Source of the DNA: Metabacillus schmidteae
GTDB taxonomy: Bacteria > Bacillota > Bacilli > Bacillales > Bacillaceae
DNA length: 64,000 nt
Assembly (NCBI RefSeq): GCF_903166545.1
Contig: NZ_CAESCH010000003.1
Span: 186,001-250,000, forward strand
Reading direction: 5' to 3'
Below are positions 53,770-62,282 of this stretch, in pieces (position 1 is the first letter of the stretch; every line of letters starts with the position of its first letter). Made by a program: the position numbers and the translations under genes. A model generated the notes under the pieces. The model was not told the origin of the DNA. It was given only the letters and a program-made list of their open reading frames with translations, and did no database searches.

Positions 53770-54429
53770 ATGTATAAAAAAGATATGAGTGATAAATTAA
53801 AGAATTGGAGTTTTTATGTATTTCTGTTTATGATAATATCTCTTTGTTTCTTATTAATATTAGGTTCAATGAATTCGCTTATTAAAGAAATAATAGCATC
53901 TGTTATAACTGGTGTATTTGTTACCTGGATTTTATCATCGCTTGGTACTCTATATTTTCTAGCAAAGGTAAGAAAATTGAAGATTCAAGACCTAAATTTG
54001 GATTCTATGCATGATCCTAAAGTGATAGGGGAAATTGGAAATTTTGCACTTTTCACATATCCGCAGAGGTTTGCTTTTTGTTTGGGATTACTAACAGTTA
54101 TTGTAGGTTACTCGATATTAATTGGTACTTTCCAAAATTGGAATCTAAGTGATTTCGGAACAGGGATTACAGTTTTTGGTTTGGGTTTAACGATTGCTAC
54201 CTTACTCGAAGCAGATGTAAAGGAAAGAAGATTGTATAGAATTGAACAGATTCAATTTAACACTAGTAACCAAGAAATAAAGAATATAAAAAATTCGATA
54301 GATAACATATCTGAGAATTTAGATAGAATCCAAGAAATAGAAGAGATAAAAAAATCAATAGACATTTTGTTTCAGAAATTAGATAGGATTAATGAAAAAG
54401 AAAAAAGCAAGAAAAGATACCAAAGATAA
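53770..54429 (+). CDS. membrane protein with C-terminal coiled coil (219 aa)
   Basis: ATG 53770 after GAGGAGGAAGTTCAAA. Two helix pairs are visible: YVFLFMIISLCFLLILGSMN and IIASVITGVFVTWILSSL, then AFCLGLLTVIVGYSILIG and GITVFGLGLTIATLLE. A hydrophilic loop lies between them. The C-terminal third is a heptad coiled coil (IKNSIDNISENLDRIQEIEE). It resembles small integral-membrane effector or sensor proteins in layout only. A hairpin follows the stop. Confidence 0.7.
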   Translation: MYKKDMSDKLKNWSFYVFLFMIISLCFLLILGSMNSLIKEIIASVITGVFVTWILSSLGTLYFLAKVRKLKIQDLNLDSMHDPKVIGEIGNFALFTYPQRFAFCLGLLTVIVGYSILIGTFQNWNLSDFGTGITVFGLGLTIATLLEADVKERRLYRIEQIQFNTSNQEIKNIKNSIDNISENLDRIQEIEEIKKSIDILFQKLDRINEKEKSKKRYQR

Positions 54430-54463
54430 TAAGGGAGGCTCTAAGGATCCACCTTTATTATCT
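54424..54463 (+). terminator. hairpin after the coiled-coil membrane protein gene
   Basis: AGATAATAAGG and CCTTTATTATCT pair. There is no long U-run, so it is a weak terminator or stability element. Confidence 0.5.
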
Positions 54464-54562
54464 ATGTGTTAGCTTTATCATTAACATATAATCCAATAAT
54501 ATATACTGTGAAATTAGGAGAAAAATAACCTTTTCCACAGAGGAGATTTCAGAATATGTAAC

Positions 54563-54591
54563 TTGTTATTTAAATGTAGCTATAGTAAGAT
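54563..54591 (+). promoter_or_regulatory. sigma-A-type promoter driving leader RNA copy 3
   Basis: TTGTTA (54563-54568), 17-base spacer, TAAGAT (54586-54591). The leader hairpin starts 34 bases after the -10, as in copies 2 and 4. Confidence 0.6.
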
Positions 54592-54625
54592 AGTTGTATA
54601 TTACTTTTTCTTTATTCTTTTTTTT

Positions 54626-54741
54626 GCAACCTATTTATTGGTTAGCTGTTTACTTATCAAACTATAAGCACTCTTTGGAGTGATCTGTACACATTTAGTT
54701 AATCTATTTGTGTCTAACAGACATTCCAAGAGTGCTTTTTT
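54626..54741 (+). ncRNA. repeated plasmid leader RNA/attenuator, copy 3
   Basis: GCAACC/GGTTAGC hairpin with bulged A, GTTT/AAAC mini-hairpin, then GCACTCTTTGGAGTG pairing with CATTCCAAGAGTGC before TTTTTT, with an inner ACACA/TGTGT hairpin. A long T-rich tract lies just before it. Downstream are the 54778 gene and ssb. Confidence 0.75.
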
Positions 54742-54752
54742 GCGTTATCAAA

Positions 54753-54768
54753 AAACTTTTGGAAAGAG
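54753..54768 (+). repeat. 16-mer AAACTTTTRGAAAGAG, copy 2
   Basis: AAACTTTTGGAAAGAG directly before GTAGATTGTATG; it contains the ribosome binding site of the gene at 54778. Confidence 0.65.
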
Positions 54769-54777
54769 GTAGATTGT

Positions 54778-55125
54778 ATGCAATTATTAGGAGATGTATT
54801 AGGAGCGAAAAGAGACGTGGTGACTGATTTACAGGTTGCTACTGCAAAACAAACTCATTTCTTTAAGAAACGTTTAAAGGTAGAGATCACATTAAAGGAT
54901 GGTACTCGTCGTTATTTCAGATGTAAGTCTATTCATAAGGATGAAGCAATTCAAGAAGTTTTATATTTCGTGGATTGTATTGAGAAGGAATTACATCAGA
55001 ATATTGTTTGGCGTTTTACTGACGAAAATCAATATTATTTCGGATCAAAATTACCAGACCGACCATCAAAGAAATTTAGTGTGAAAAAGGCACTAGTAGA
55101 TTTCTTTTTCCCATTAGAGGATTAA
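54778..55125 (+). CDS. hypothetical protein (115 aa)
   Basis: A basic soluble protein (KRLKVEITLKDGTRRYFRCK; ASIHKDEAIQEVLYFVDC-type central part; final KKALVDFFFPLED). GGAAAGAGG is 9 bases before the ATG. It is the first gene after leader RNA 3 and precedes ssb. Not recognised; a role with single-stranded DNA or replication would fit its neighbours. Confidence 0.65.
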   Translation: MQLLGDVLGAKRDVVTDLQVATAKQTHFFKKRLKVEITLKDGTRRYFRCKSIHKDEAIQEVLYFVDCIEKELHQNIVWRFTDENQYYFGSKLPDRPSKKFSVKKALVDFFFPLED

Positions 55126-55178
55126 AAATTGAGTTAACTAGTGGTTGCAGCAAAAAAAAGAAAAGAGAGTAATAGTAA

Positions 55179-55194
55179 AAAACTTTTAGAAAGA
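55179..55194 (+). repeat. 16-mer AAACTTTTRGAAAGAG, copy 3
   Basis: AAACTTTTAGAAAGAG, followed by TTT and a short ATG frame that closes after 8 codons. It lies upstream of ssb, whose own ribosome site is 36 bases further. Confidence 0.6.
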
Positions 55195-55247
55195 GTTTAT
55201 GGACAATAAATGTCTATTTTATTGAAATTAGGAGAGTGAAATATTTC

Positions 55248-55721
55248 ATGCTTAATCGAGTCGTGCTTGTTGGTAGATTAGTAAAAAATCCCGATCTTAG
55301 ATATACATCAAGTGGAGTAGCTGTTGCTACATTTACTTTGGCAGTAAATCGTACGTTTACCAATCAACAAGGTGAACGTGAAGCAGATTTTCTGAATTGC
55401 GTAGTTTGGAGAAAACAAGCCGAAAGTACTGCAAACTTCTTGAAAAAAGGTAGTTTGGCTGGTGTTGATGGTCGTTTACAATCACGCTCATATGAAGATC
55501 AGACAGGGAAGCGTGTTTATGTAACGGAAGTTGTTGCGGAGACTGTTCAGTTTCTTGATGTAAAAGGTTCTGGAAATGGAAATCAGGACGGTAATCAAGA
55601 AAATAACAACACAAACCAAAATAACAACCGTAATCAGAGTCAAAATAACAATAACTCTTTTGGAGATCCATTTTCTAATGCCATTCCTTATGACATTCCA
55701 GACGATGATCTTCCCTTTTAA
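55248..55721 (+). CDS. ssb: single-stranded DNA-binding protein SSB
   Basis: ATG 55248 gives the canonical N-terminus [20 protein letters not shown] (157 residues); GTG 55236 overlaps the AGGAGAG site and is less likely. The OB fold runs to about residue 105 with [10 protein letters not shown] and [16 protein letters not shown] flexible Asn/Gln-rich linker follows, then the acidic tip DIPDDDLPF that recruits partner proteins. Plasmid SSBs assist replication and establishment after transfer. A terminator follows. Confidence 0.96.
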   Translation: MLNRVVLVGRLVKNPDLRYTSSGVAVATFTLAVNRTFTNQQGEREADFLNCVVWRKQAESTANFLKKGSLAGVDGRLQSRSYEDQTGKRVYVTEVVAETVQFLDVKGSGNGNQDGNQENNNTNQNNNRNQSQNNNNSFGDPFSNAIPYDIPDDDLPF

Positions 55722-55744
55722 AGAGTCAATTCAATAATAAAAAG

Positions 55745-55785
55745 AGAGTGTTTCATTCCAATAGGAATGAGCACTCTTTTTTTGT
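55745..55785 (+). terminator. terminator after ssb
   Basis: AGAGTGTTTCATTCC and GGAATGAGCACTCT pair around AATA, followed by TTTTTTTG. Confidence 0.85.
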
Positions 55786-55814
55786 TTTACTAATAAACGA
55801 TGGGAGTAAATATT

Positions 55815-56879
55815 ATGTCTAATATAGGTAACAAAATTCGCAGTGGATTTTTCGCAACCCCACATCTTCAAGGAGAATATGTTAAACAATTGCTAGATTT
55901 TTCAGGTGATTGTAGCATTTTAGATCCTACAGCTGGAGAAGGGGAATTACTTTCGCAACTTGCTGAAGAACAAGAATATAAGATTACCACTTATGGAGTG
56001 GAGCTTGATAAAGGCCGAGCTGAAAAGGCTTCTAAGGTGCTAGATCATTCTGTTAATGCTCCAATCGAATCCATGGTGATCTCTAATGATGTATTTAGTA
56101 TGTTGTGGTTAAATCCTCCGTATGATTTTAGCATTAAAGGTATGGAAGATGATGAAGCTGATCGTAAGGAATATTTAGAATTGGTGAGAAATACAAGGTA
56201 TTTAGCACCTAATGGAGTATTGGTTTTCGTCATTCCTTCTTACCGTATCGCAGATGCTAAGATAGCGAGATTTCTAGCTGTAAACTTCGAAAATATAGGG
56301 ATTCTACGTTTTTCTGATGATGATTATGATGGTTTTAAACAATGTATATTCATTGGTACGAAGAAGCCTGGGAAGTTCAAAGAGTACAATAAAAAACTTT
56401 TTGATTTTCTGATTGAGATGGAATCAGAAGAGTTTGTAAAAACAAAAGTAACTCCTATTAACCTAATGGTCGGTAAACACAAATGGAAGGTACCGGCTGG
56501 TCCAACAGAAATTCGTACTTTCTATACAAAATTGGAAAGTAAAGCGAATTTTGTTGATGCTATTAGAAGTAGTAAAGGGTTCGCAGCGTTTAAAGAGCGT
56601 TCTAAACCGAAGTCACTTGTTTTAGGAGGAAATCCAATCATTAATATTGCACAAGGTCAGATGGCGTTATTGTTAGCTTCTGGTGCTTGTAATGGACTTA
56701 TTGGTGAAGGGGATCACTTACATGCTGTACAGGGTTTAGAGATTGTTAAAAAAGTAAAGTCAGAAGAAGAGAAACATCACGAAAGTGGAGGAACTTCAAC
56801 ATTGACTAAAATCCGTACTGTCCGAGAAGTCTCTATAAAAGTAATTACTCCTTCAGGTGCAATTAAGAAATTCGTTTAA
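55815..56879 (+). CDS. SAM-dependent DNA methyltransferase-like protein (DUF6094 type)
   Basis: ATG 55815 has GGGAG 8 bases upstream (354 residues). SAM motif I is ILDPTAGEGELLSQLAE; motif IV is MLWLNPPYDFSIKGMED, the NPPY signature of N6-adenine-type methyltransferases. The N-terminus RSGFFATPHLQGEYVKQLLD resembles plasmid/phage DUF6094 proteins as I recall them. The C-terminal part (from about 215) is unique. There is no restriction partner next to it, so self-protection of the plasmid is likely (inference). Confidence 0.8.
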   Translation: MSNIGNKIRSGFFATPHLQGEYVKQLLDFSGDCSILDPTAGEGELLSQLAEEQEYKITTYGVELDKGRAEKASKVLDHSVNAPIESMVISNDVFSMLWLNPPYDFSIKGMEDDEADRKEYLELVRNTRYLAPNGVLVFVIPSYRIADAKIARFLAVNFENIGILRFSDDDYDGFKQCIFIGTKKPGKFKEYNKKLFDFLIEMESEEFVKTKVTPINLMVGKHKWKVPAGPTEIRTFYTKLESKANFVDAIRSSKGFAAFKERSKPKSLVLGGNPIINIAQGQMALLLASGACNGLIGEGDHLHAVQGLEIVKKVKSEEEKHHESGGTSTLTKIRTVREVSIKVITPSGAIKKFV

Positions 56880-56946
56880 TTGAGAGAATCGTGTTTTATT
56901 AACAATATAGTTTTTAAATTAAATGTAAATTTGGAGTGATTCAAAA

Positions 56947-57231
56947 TTGGATATCACAATTTCTTCTATTTATCATACAAAATCTGCTAAGGAAATGGCA
57001 TTTGATACTGCATGTGACATTCTAGAAAATCACGTATATGTATATGTTTCTAATCAAGTCGTGACTATTGCTAATAAACTAGACCATGGGTATATCAATG
57101 AAAGATGCAAAACCAAACAATTCAAGTTTAAAAATCAGTTTAAACTACGTTCATTCCTAAGTTATTTAAAGGAATATAAGAATGTAACTTTGTTAAATGG
57201 TGAGGCAATAAACTCTTATCCTTGGATATGA
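56947..57231 (+). CDS. hypothetical protein (94 aa)
   Basis: TTG start with TTTGGAGTG 9 bases upstream. A small basic alpha/beta protein (VSNQVVTIANKLDHGYINER; FKNQFKLRSFLSYLKEYKNV). Not recognised. It lies between a methyltransferase and an LPD1-domain protein. Confidence 0.55.
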   Translation: MDITISSIYHTKSAKEMAFDTACDILENHVYVYVSNQVVTIANKLDHGYINERCKTKQFKFKNQFKLRSFLSYLKEYKNVTLLNGEAINSYPWI

Positions 57232-57305
57232 ACAGAGTACTGAGTAAGGTTTGCACTTAAAAATAAACAAGCATGAGAGTTAATTTTAAATAAATTAGTG
57301 AGAGT

Positions 57306-57340
57306 GGAAGTTAACAAGAATATTGTTAACTTCCTTTTTT
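57306..57340 (+). terminator. attenuator-like terminator just upstream of the LPD1 protein gene
   Basis: GGAAGTTAACAA and TTGTTAACTTCC form a perfect 12-bp stem followed by TTTTTT. AAGGAGAGG is only 13 bases further. It either insulates the gene or controls it by read-through. Confidence 0.8.
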
Positions 57341-57369
57341 ATCTGTTAAACAAAAGGAGAGGAATTTAT

Positions 57370-59232
57370 ATGGAACAAACACAATTAAGCTTTTTTGGAG
57401 CAAGTGAACAAATAAATCAGTTAATGGAAGATATTCGAAGCGAAGTTCAAGTGAATCGAAAGGTTGCTTATGATGTTGGGGTTAAGATAGGTGGAAGTCG
57501 TAAAGATGAAGCTATTCTAAGAAGTCAGTTTTCAAAGGAAAAAAACATAGAAATTCTATCTGAAATTGAGAAAACATCAGCTGTACTTGCAGCAGAGTTA
57601 ATCTCAAAGCAGGAGCTGTTTTCTAATTTTTCTTTAGAAAATGAACGTGAACAAGGAGTAGATTGTAAAGTTGCAAGACTTAAACAATTACTCATCCAGC
57701 GAATAGACAATCAACCCTCGGATAATGAAGAAGCTCGAAAAAAATACTTCATTGCTGTACAAGAGTTGTCAAAATGGTTCAGTGTTTTATTTACATGGGA
57801 TCAATTCAGTGACTTTATCAGCGTTATGAACAAACAGTTAATCTATGAGGGTACAAGTGATGATCATGTTAACTATACAGTTAGACGTATTGCTGACTTA
57901 AAAACAAAGCTTGTTGGAACAAACAAATCTGATAAGGTAACTATTTCTGAAATTGAAAGATTAATTCGCAAATCAGAAGAGCGTCTGAAAAATATTGAAG
58001 CCGCTAAAAAGTATTGTTATCGGATTTTAGGTGATTCCTTTAAAAACTTTTTCACCAAACAACAGAGTATCAATAGCACCTTAAAGGCTATAGAAAAAAT
58101 TAATTCCTGGGATGTACTTCTTGCACCAAAAAAGAGTAAGGGTACAGGTAAGAAAAAGCAAGCTGTATGGGAGCGTTCCTTACCTGAACGTCCAGATCGT
58201 AAAGGAGGACGCGAAACCTTTGTTCGAAAACCAGAGGATATGATAACTGGATTTCAATTTAGAGGTGTAGAGTTTGGGCATTATGTGAATGACGAGAAAG
58301 GTCTTGAACATATTTTTCGTTGTTCTGAAGCTCTCCATGATCTAGTAGATATACTTGGTATCAATGACACTGATATATCGCTCGATTGCTCTCTTAGTCT
58401 TGCATTCGGGGCTAGAGGTAGAGGTAAGGCACTAGGACATTATGAGCCAAATTACAAGGTGATTAATTTTACTAAAGAGCGAGGTTCGCTTGGAATATGC
58501 GCTCATGAGGTTTTTCATGCTATTGACCATTGGTTGTATTGTATGTCGCATGAGAACAAGAATGGACGTATTGGTTATCTTTCAAATCTAGATAACATTG
58601 GTTCTGGTATCTCTAATGAACTTATTAGAGCTATGGAAGAATTAATAAAAGAAATGAAAGAAGGTAGCTCATTAGACTATTTTCCAAATGAAAATAAACC
58701 AGGTACATCTTGGAGAATTTCTTACGCATTAAAGACTCTCTATAAGCAAGAGAATGGTGATTTAGAGACTATCATGACTAAACAAAAGGTAAAACTTGAT
58801 GAGTCTTATCAATATCATCTTTCAATGGTTTCTTCATTTAGCCGTGAAAAGGAAATCGAAAAATTGGAAAGAAGAAAGAAAAGAGACTTAAAAAAATATG
58901 CTCAGGCTCTTGCTTGGTATCATGAGCAAGAAACAGGCGAAAGAGTAGAGGGAATTCCTTATCCTACTGATAGAAGCCAATTCTTACAACAAGCGTTGCT
59001 TCTCGACAGAGGATCTTTAGGTAAGTATTGGTCTTCAAATGTAGAGTTAATCGCTCGTGCATTTGAAGCGTGGGTACAAGACACATTAAAAGCAAATAAT
59101 CGTATCAGTGATTATCTTGTATGTGGTACCTACGATTCCATAGCTTATCCAATGCATGAGGAACGTGAAAAAATAAATGAAAAAATGAGTGCATTAGTGA
59201 GAGTTATAGCTAAATCCATTCATTCTAAATAA
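57370..59232 (+). CDS. LPD1-domain (large polyvalent protein-associated) putative metalloprotein
   Basis: ATG 57370 with AAGGAGAGG upstream (620 residues). The region at about residues 340-400 reads SLSLAFGARGRGKALGHYEP, then VINFTKERGSLGICAHEVFH and AIDHWL. This is the LPD1 pattern of plasmid and phage polyvalent proteins and includes HEVFHAIDH, an HExxHxxxH zinc-protease motif. The rest is helical and charged, with a coiled N-terminal part. Polyvalent proteins often enter recipients with the DNA and are linked to anti-restriction functions (known family context). Its substrate is unknown. Confidence 0.8.
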   Translation: MEQTQLSFFGASEQINQLMEDIRSEVQVNRKVAYDVGVKIGGSRKDEAILRSQFSKEKNIEILSEIEKTSAVLAAELISKQELFSNFSLENEREQGVDCKVARLKQLLIQRIDNQPSDNEEARKKYFIAVQELSKWFSVLFTWDQFSDFISVMNKQLIYEGTSDDHVNYTVRRIADLKTKLVGTNKSDKVTISEIERLIRKSEERLKNIEAAKKYCYRILGDSFKNFFTKQQSINSTLKAIEKINSWDVLLAPKKSKGTGKKKQAVWERSLPERPDRKGGRETFVRKPEDMITGFQFRGVEFGHYVNDEKGLEHIFRCSEALHDLVDILGINDTDISLDCSLSLAFGARGRGKALGHYEPNYKVINFTKERGSLGICAHEVFHAIDHWLYCMSHENKNGRIGYLSNLDNIGSGISNELIRAMEELIKEMKEGSSLDYFPNENKPGTSWRISYALKTLYKQENGDLETIMTKQKVKLDESYQYHLSMVSSFSREKEIEKLERRKKRDLKKYAQALAWYHEQETGERVEGIPYPTDRSQFLQQALLLDRGSLGKYWSSNVELIARAFEAWVQDTLKANNRISDYLVCGTYDSIAYPMHEEREKINEKMSALVRVIAKSIHSK

Positions 59233-59242
59233 GAGTTTTATG

Positions 59243-59275
59243 AAAAGCAGGAATCTTTAGAGATTCTTGCTTTTT
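59243..59275 (+). terminator. terminator after the LPD1 gene
   Basis: AAGCAGGAATCT and AGATTCTTGCTT pair around TTAG, followed by TTTC. Confidence 0.75.
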
Positions 59276-59301
59276 CTATTGAAAAATAGGGGGAAATAAA
59301 A

Positions 59302-60711
59302 TTGAAACAAGTAATTAAAAAAGTATATACTGTGAGTAAGAAAGCGGATAATCCAAGATTGTGGTTGCAACACCTTGTTTGTGAGGCAGCTGGGTTAAAA
59401 GCTGAAGAAGAAATTTACATTTCAGTAAATGAAGAGAATCAAGAGATCATTATACAGAATCGGCCTATTAATCAAGATGATCATATATTACACGTATCAT
59501 CACGTATCAGTAAGACAAGTGGAAAACGAAGACCGCTTGTAGATAGCGCAAAACAAGAATATGCCTCTATCTTAAGTATTAAACAGAAGGTTGAAATTTG
59601 TGTTTATAAAGACAATTGTACGAGTAGGATCGTTGTCAGACCTCTCCGTTACAAATTGTTGGAAACCGCTACAGTTGAAAGTCAATCGGATGAGAGATTA
59701 AGGCTATTATCTGTTTGTGCAGGAGCTGGAATAGGTACAGGGTGCTTGAAAGATACAAATGCTTTCACACCCGTAATGGAGATCGAATTTGACGATGATA
59801 GTTGTGAGGTTTTAAGACATAATTATCCACATTCATATCTATTCAATGGTGATATTCGAGATGTACATGAGGTTGTTGAATCTGATGTTGCTTTTGTAAG
59901 CCTTCCATGCTCAGAGCATAGCTCATTGGGCCATCTTGAAGGTAATGTTATGAATAACTTATTTATAGCAACTGCAAAGATTTTAATGAGCTCTCAGTGT
60001 AAGGTCCTATTTTTCGAGAATGTCCCAGCTTTCTATAAAAGTGAAGGGTGGTTTGCATTAAAAGAATTACTTCTTGATACCTACCCTTATTGGCAGGAAA
60101 AGAATATTGAAAGCTATGATTTTGGAGCAATTGCTACAAGGAATCGGACTTATTCTGTTGCATTCTCCGATTTTGACATGTTCCAGGCATTTCAGTTTCC
60201 CAAACCTCCAAATGTACGACGTAGAAAGCTAAAAGATTACCTAGATGGAAAAAATGGTGACTATGAGTGGAAATCATTAGAACATTGGATGACTAGTTTT
60301 GAATCAAGAGAAGCTTGGAAGGATCGTTCATTAGATAAGACATTTGTCGATGGTAATGCAAAGCAGATAAATGCAATCCCAAAAAGATACAGATCTCAAT
60401 GTGCCTCTAATACCTATGTTTTAAGTGAAGATAAGAAGAAATTTCGATTCTTAACGGAAAATGAAATACGCCGTATTTTAAGAGTTCCTGAGTGGTTTGA
60501 ATTTTGTGAGCATACTCCTAAAACTCGTCGTTTCGAGATGTTAGGACAATCCGTTTCAGGAGAAGTAATAAGAGCTATTGGTAATTCTATAGCTACTGTG
60601 TTTATGAAACAAGCACTTAATAAAGTTAACCAAACGGTGAGAGTAGTAAAAGAAAAAGTTGATAGTGCTGTGTCTATAGCAACAAATGGTCAACTTGAAT
60701 TAATTATATGA
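59302..60711 (+). CDS. DNA (cytosine-5) methyltransferase-like protein
   Basis: TTG start after TAGGGGGAAATAAAA (469 residues). About 130 N-terminal residues are unusual for the family (YTVSKKADNPRLWLQHLVCE). The C5-methyltransferase core follows: RLLSVCAGAGIGTGCLKDTN (SAM motif I), VAFVSLPCSEHSSLG (catalytic Pro-Cys motif IV), LFFENVPAFYKSEGW (ENV motif VI) and IATRNRTYSVAF (motif VIII). Motif IV departs from the usual PCQxFS. A C-terminal motif X-like IGNSIATVFMKQAL is present. It probably modifies plasmid DNA against restriction. Confidence 0.88.
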   Translation: MKQVIKKVYTVSKKADNPRLWLQHLVCEAAGLKAEEEIYISVNEENQEIIIQNRPINQDDHILHVSSRISKTSGKRRPLVDSAKQEYASILSIKQKVEICVYKDNCTSRIVVRPLRYKLLETATVESQSDERLRLLSVCAGAGIGTGCLKDTNAFTPVMEIEFDDDSCEVLRHNYPHSYLFNGDIRDVHEVVESDVAFVSLPCSEHSSLGHLEGNVMNNLFIATAKILMSSQCKVLFFENVPAFYKSEGWFALKELLLDTYPYWQEKNIESYDFGAIATRNRTYSVAFSDFDMFQAFQFPKPPNVRRRKLKDYLDGKNGDYEWKSLEHWMTSFESREAWKDRSLDKTFVDGNAKQINAIPKRYRSQCASNTYVLSEDKKKFRFLTENEIRRILRVPEWFEFCEHTPKTRRFEMLGQSVSGEVIRAIGNSIATVFMKQALNKVNQTVRVVKEKVDSAVSIATNGQLELII

Positions 60712-60720
60712 TTTGTAAAT

Positions 60721-60760
60721 AGAAAGTGTAATAGGTTATAAACTATTACACTTTTCTTGT
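60721..60760 (+). terminator. terminator after the cytosine methyltransferase gene
   Basis: AGAAAGTGTAATAG and CTATTACACTTTTCT pair around GTTATAAA. Confidence 0.75.
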
Positions 60761-60905
60761 TCTTAAAACATCAGTTGTTAACTCAACATTTCTAACAAAG
60801 TATAGAAAATGATAAGTATTTAATCCTTTTTTATCCTCATTTACTAATAAACTTCACTTAATTGTATGGGCAACTTTTGTTAAAGTTATTTTTGAGGTGG
60901 TACGC

Positions 60906-61775
60906 ATGTTAGATACGCCAATTAAGCCAATGCTCTTACAACCATCTATCAATATTCCAAATGGTGAAAACTATATTCATCAAGTAAAATGGGATGGGCA
61001 TAGGGCTACATTACATTATAACAACGGAAAAGTTAAGTTGTTTACTAGACATGGTAACGACATTAGCTTTAAGTATCCTGAATTATGTAATATTATTCTT
61101 CCAGTTGAGAATTGTATCCTAGATGGAGAAGTAATAGCCTTCGACCAAAGTGCATCTCCACCAACTCCTTGTTTTGATAATCTAATTGTACGATTTCAGG
61201 CTTCTAAAAAGGACAAGATTGCTCAATTACAACAAACAATTCCTGTACATTTTTCGGCCTTTGATATTCTCTATCTGAATGATAGAGAACTAACCAAACT
61301 CAACTTGTCACAACGTTTAGATATACTTGAAGCCACCATAACGAATAATGAGTTCATATCATATAGTGCTAGTTATTCCGATGGTGAGGAACTCTTTAAA
61401 AAAATGGTTGAATTGGGTATGGAAGGTATTGTGTCAAAAAACCTTAATAAACCATATTATATCGACTCCAGACCAAAAGACGTCTTCTATAAAATAAAGA
61501 ATTATCAGTATGAAGTAGTTACTATTTCTGCACTTAGAAAGAATAAATTTGGATGGTTAATGACTAATGAAGAAGGTAAGTATAAGGGTGTTTTGGAGTT
61601 TGTACCTCCTGATGAAAGAAAAGCATTTTATCATATTTCAAAACAACTAATTCAATCTGAAAATCGGGAATATATATATCTTAATCCTTTAGTGAAATGT
61701 AAAGTGAAGTACCAATGTTTATCAAAAAATGGATTAATGAGAAGTGCTAGTTTCGAAAATTTCGTTCTATCATAA
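60906..61775 (+). CDS. ATP-dependent DNA ligase
   Basis: ATG 60906 with GAGGTGG 6 bases upstream (289 residues). Nucleotidyltransferase motif I is HQVKWDGHRATLHY (adenylated Lys in KWDG). Further motifs are FTRHGNDISFKYPEL, CILDGEVIAFDQ, FSAFDILYLNDRE, MEGIVSKNLNKPY and DVFYKIKNYQYEVVT. The size matches the short phage/plasmid-type ligases with an OB-fold C-terminus (such as those of Bacillus phages). It seals nicks in DNA; separate from the NAD-dependent host LigA. Confidence 0.93.
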   Translation: MLDTPIKPMLLQPSINIPNGENYIHQVKWDGHRATLHYNNGKVKLFTRHGNDISFKYPELCNIILPVENCILDGEVIAFDQSASPPTPCFDNLIVRFQASKKDKIAQLQQTIPVHFSAFDILYLNDRELTKLNLSQRLDILEATITNNEFISYSASYSDGEELFKKMVELGMEGIVSKNLNKPYYIDSRPKDVFYKIKNYQYEVVTISALRKNKFGWLMTNEEGKYKGVLEFVPPDERKAFYHISKQLIQSENREYIYLNPLVKCKVKYQCLSKNGLMRSASFENFVLS

Positions 61776-61811
61776 AAAGGAGAATCCATTTATTCTTATG
61801 GATTCTCCTTT
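61776..61811. terminator. bidirectional terminator between ligase and HU genes
   Basis: AAAGGAGAATCCAT and ATGGATTCTCCTTT form a 14-base stem with A-rich and T-rich flanks. Confidence 0.85.
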
Positions 61812-61821
61812 ATCTTATAAG

Positions 61822-62100
61822 TTATCTATTATTTACCGCATCTTTCAATTGTTTACCTGGACTGAAAGAAGGCACTTTTGATGCTTGTATTTCAATTTCT
61901 TCTCCAGTTTGAGGGTTGCGGCCTTTACGAGCAGCACGTTCTTTTACTTCAAAGTTACCGAATCCTATTAATTGAACTTTATCTCCCTCTTTAAGAGTAT
62001 CCAGAAGTACATCTAACACTGAATCTACTGCTTTTGTTGCATCTTTCTTAGACAATTCAGATCTGCTAGCTACTTCATTAATTAGTTCAGTTTTATTCAT
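61822..62100 (-). CDS. HU-family DNA-binding protein
   Basis: The ATG at 62100 is used (92 residues), with GGAGGTCATTTTC upstream; the frame opens five codons earlier. [20 protein letters not shown], then [20 protein letters not shown] and [20 protein letters not shown] are the full HU pattern, including the DNA-bending arm with Pro (RNPQTGE). It is close to Bacillus HBsu. A plasmid copy may shape replicon DNA. Confidence 0.95.
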   Translation of the reverse strand: MNKTELINEVASRSELSKKDATKAVDSVLDVLLDTLKEGDKVQLIGFGNFEVKERAARKGRNPQTGEEIEIQASKVPSFSPGKQLKDAVNNR

Positions 62101-62220
62101 GAAAATGACCTCCAATTTAAGTACTACTAAAGGATATTATCATATAAGAACATTAAATGTCATATTTTCTATGATCTTCAAGATCATTTCAAATGAAAAG
62201 GGTCAAATAGACATAAAGTC

Positions 62221-62249
62221 TTGTCGAATTTAAGCATAGAGGTTATAAT
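62221..62249 (+). promoter_or_regulatory. sigma-A promoter driving leader RNA copy 4
   Basis: TTGTCG (62221-62226), 17-base spacer, TATAAT (62244-62249). The leader hairpin begins 33 bases after the -10. Confidence 0.75.
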
Positions 62250-62282
62250 ACCCATATATTAATTTTCCTTTTTTATTTTTTA

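Noticed and set aside
55198..55224. 8-codon frame after the third 16-mer copy
   Set aside because: Too short, and its only support is the repeated motif whose role is unclear.
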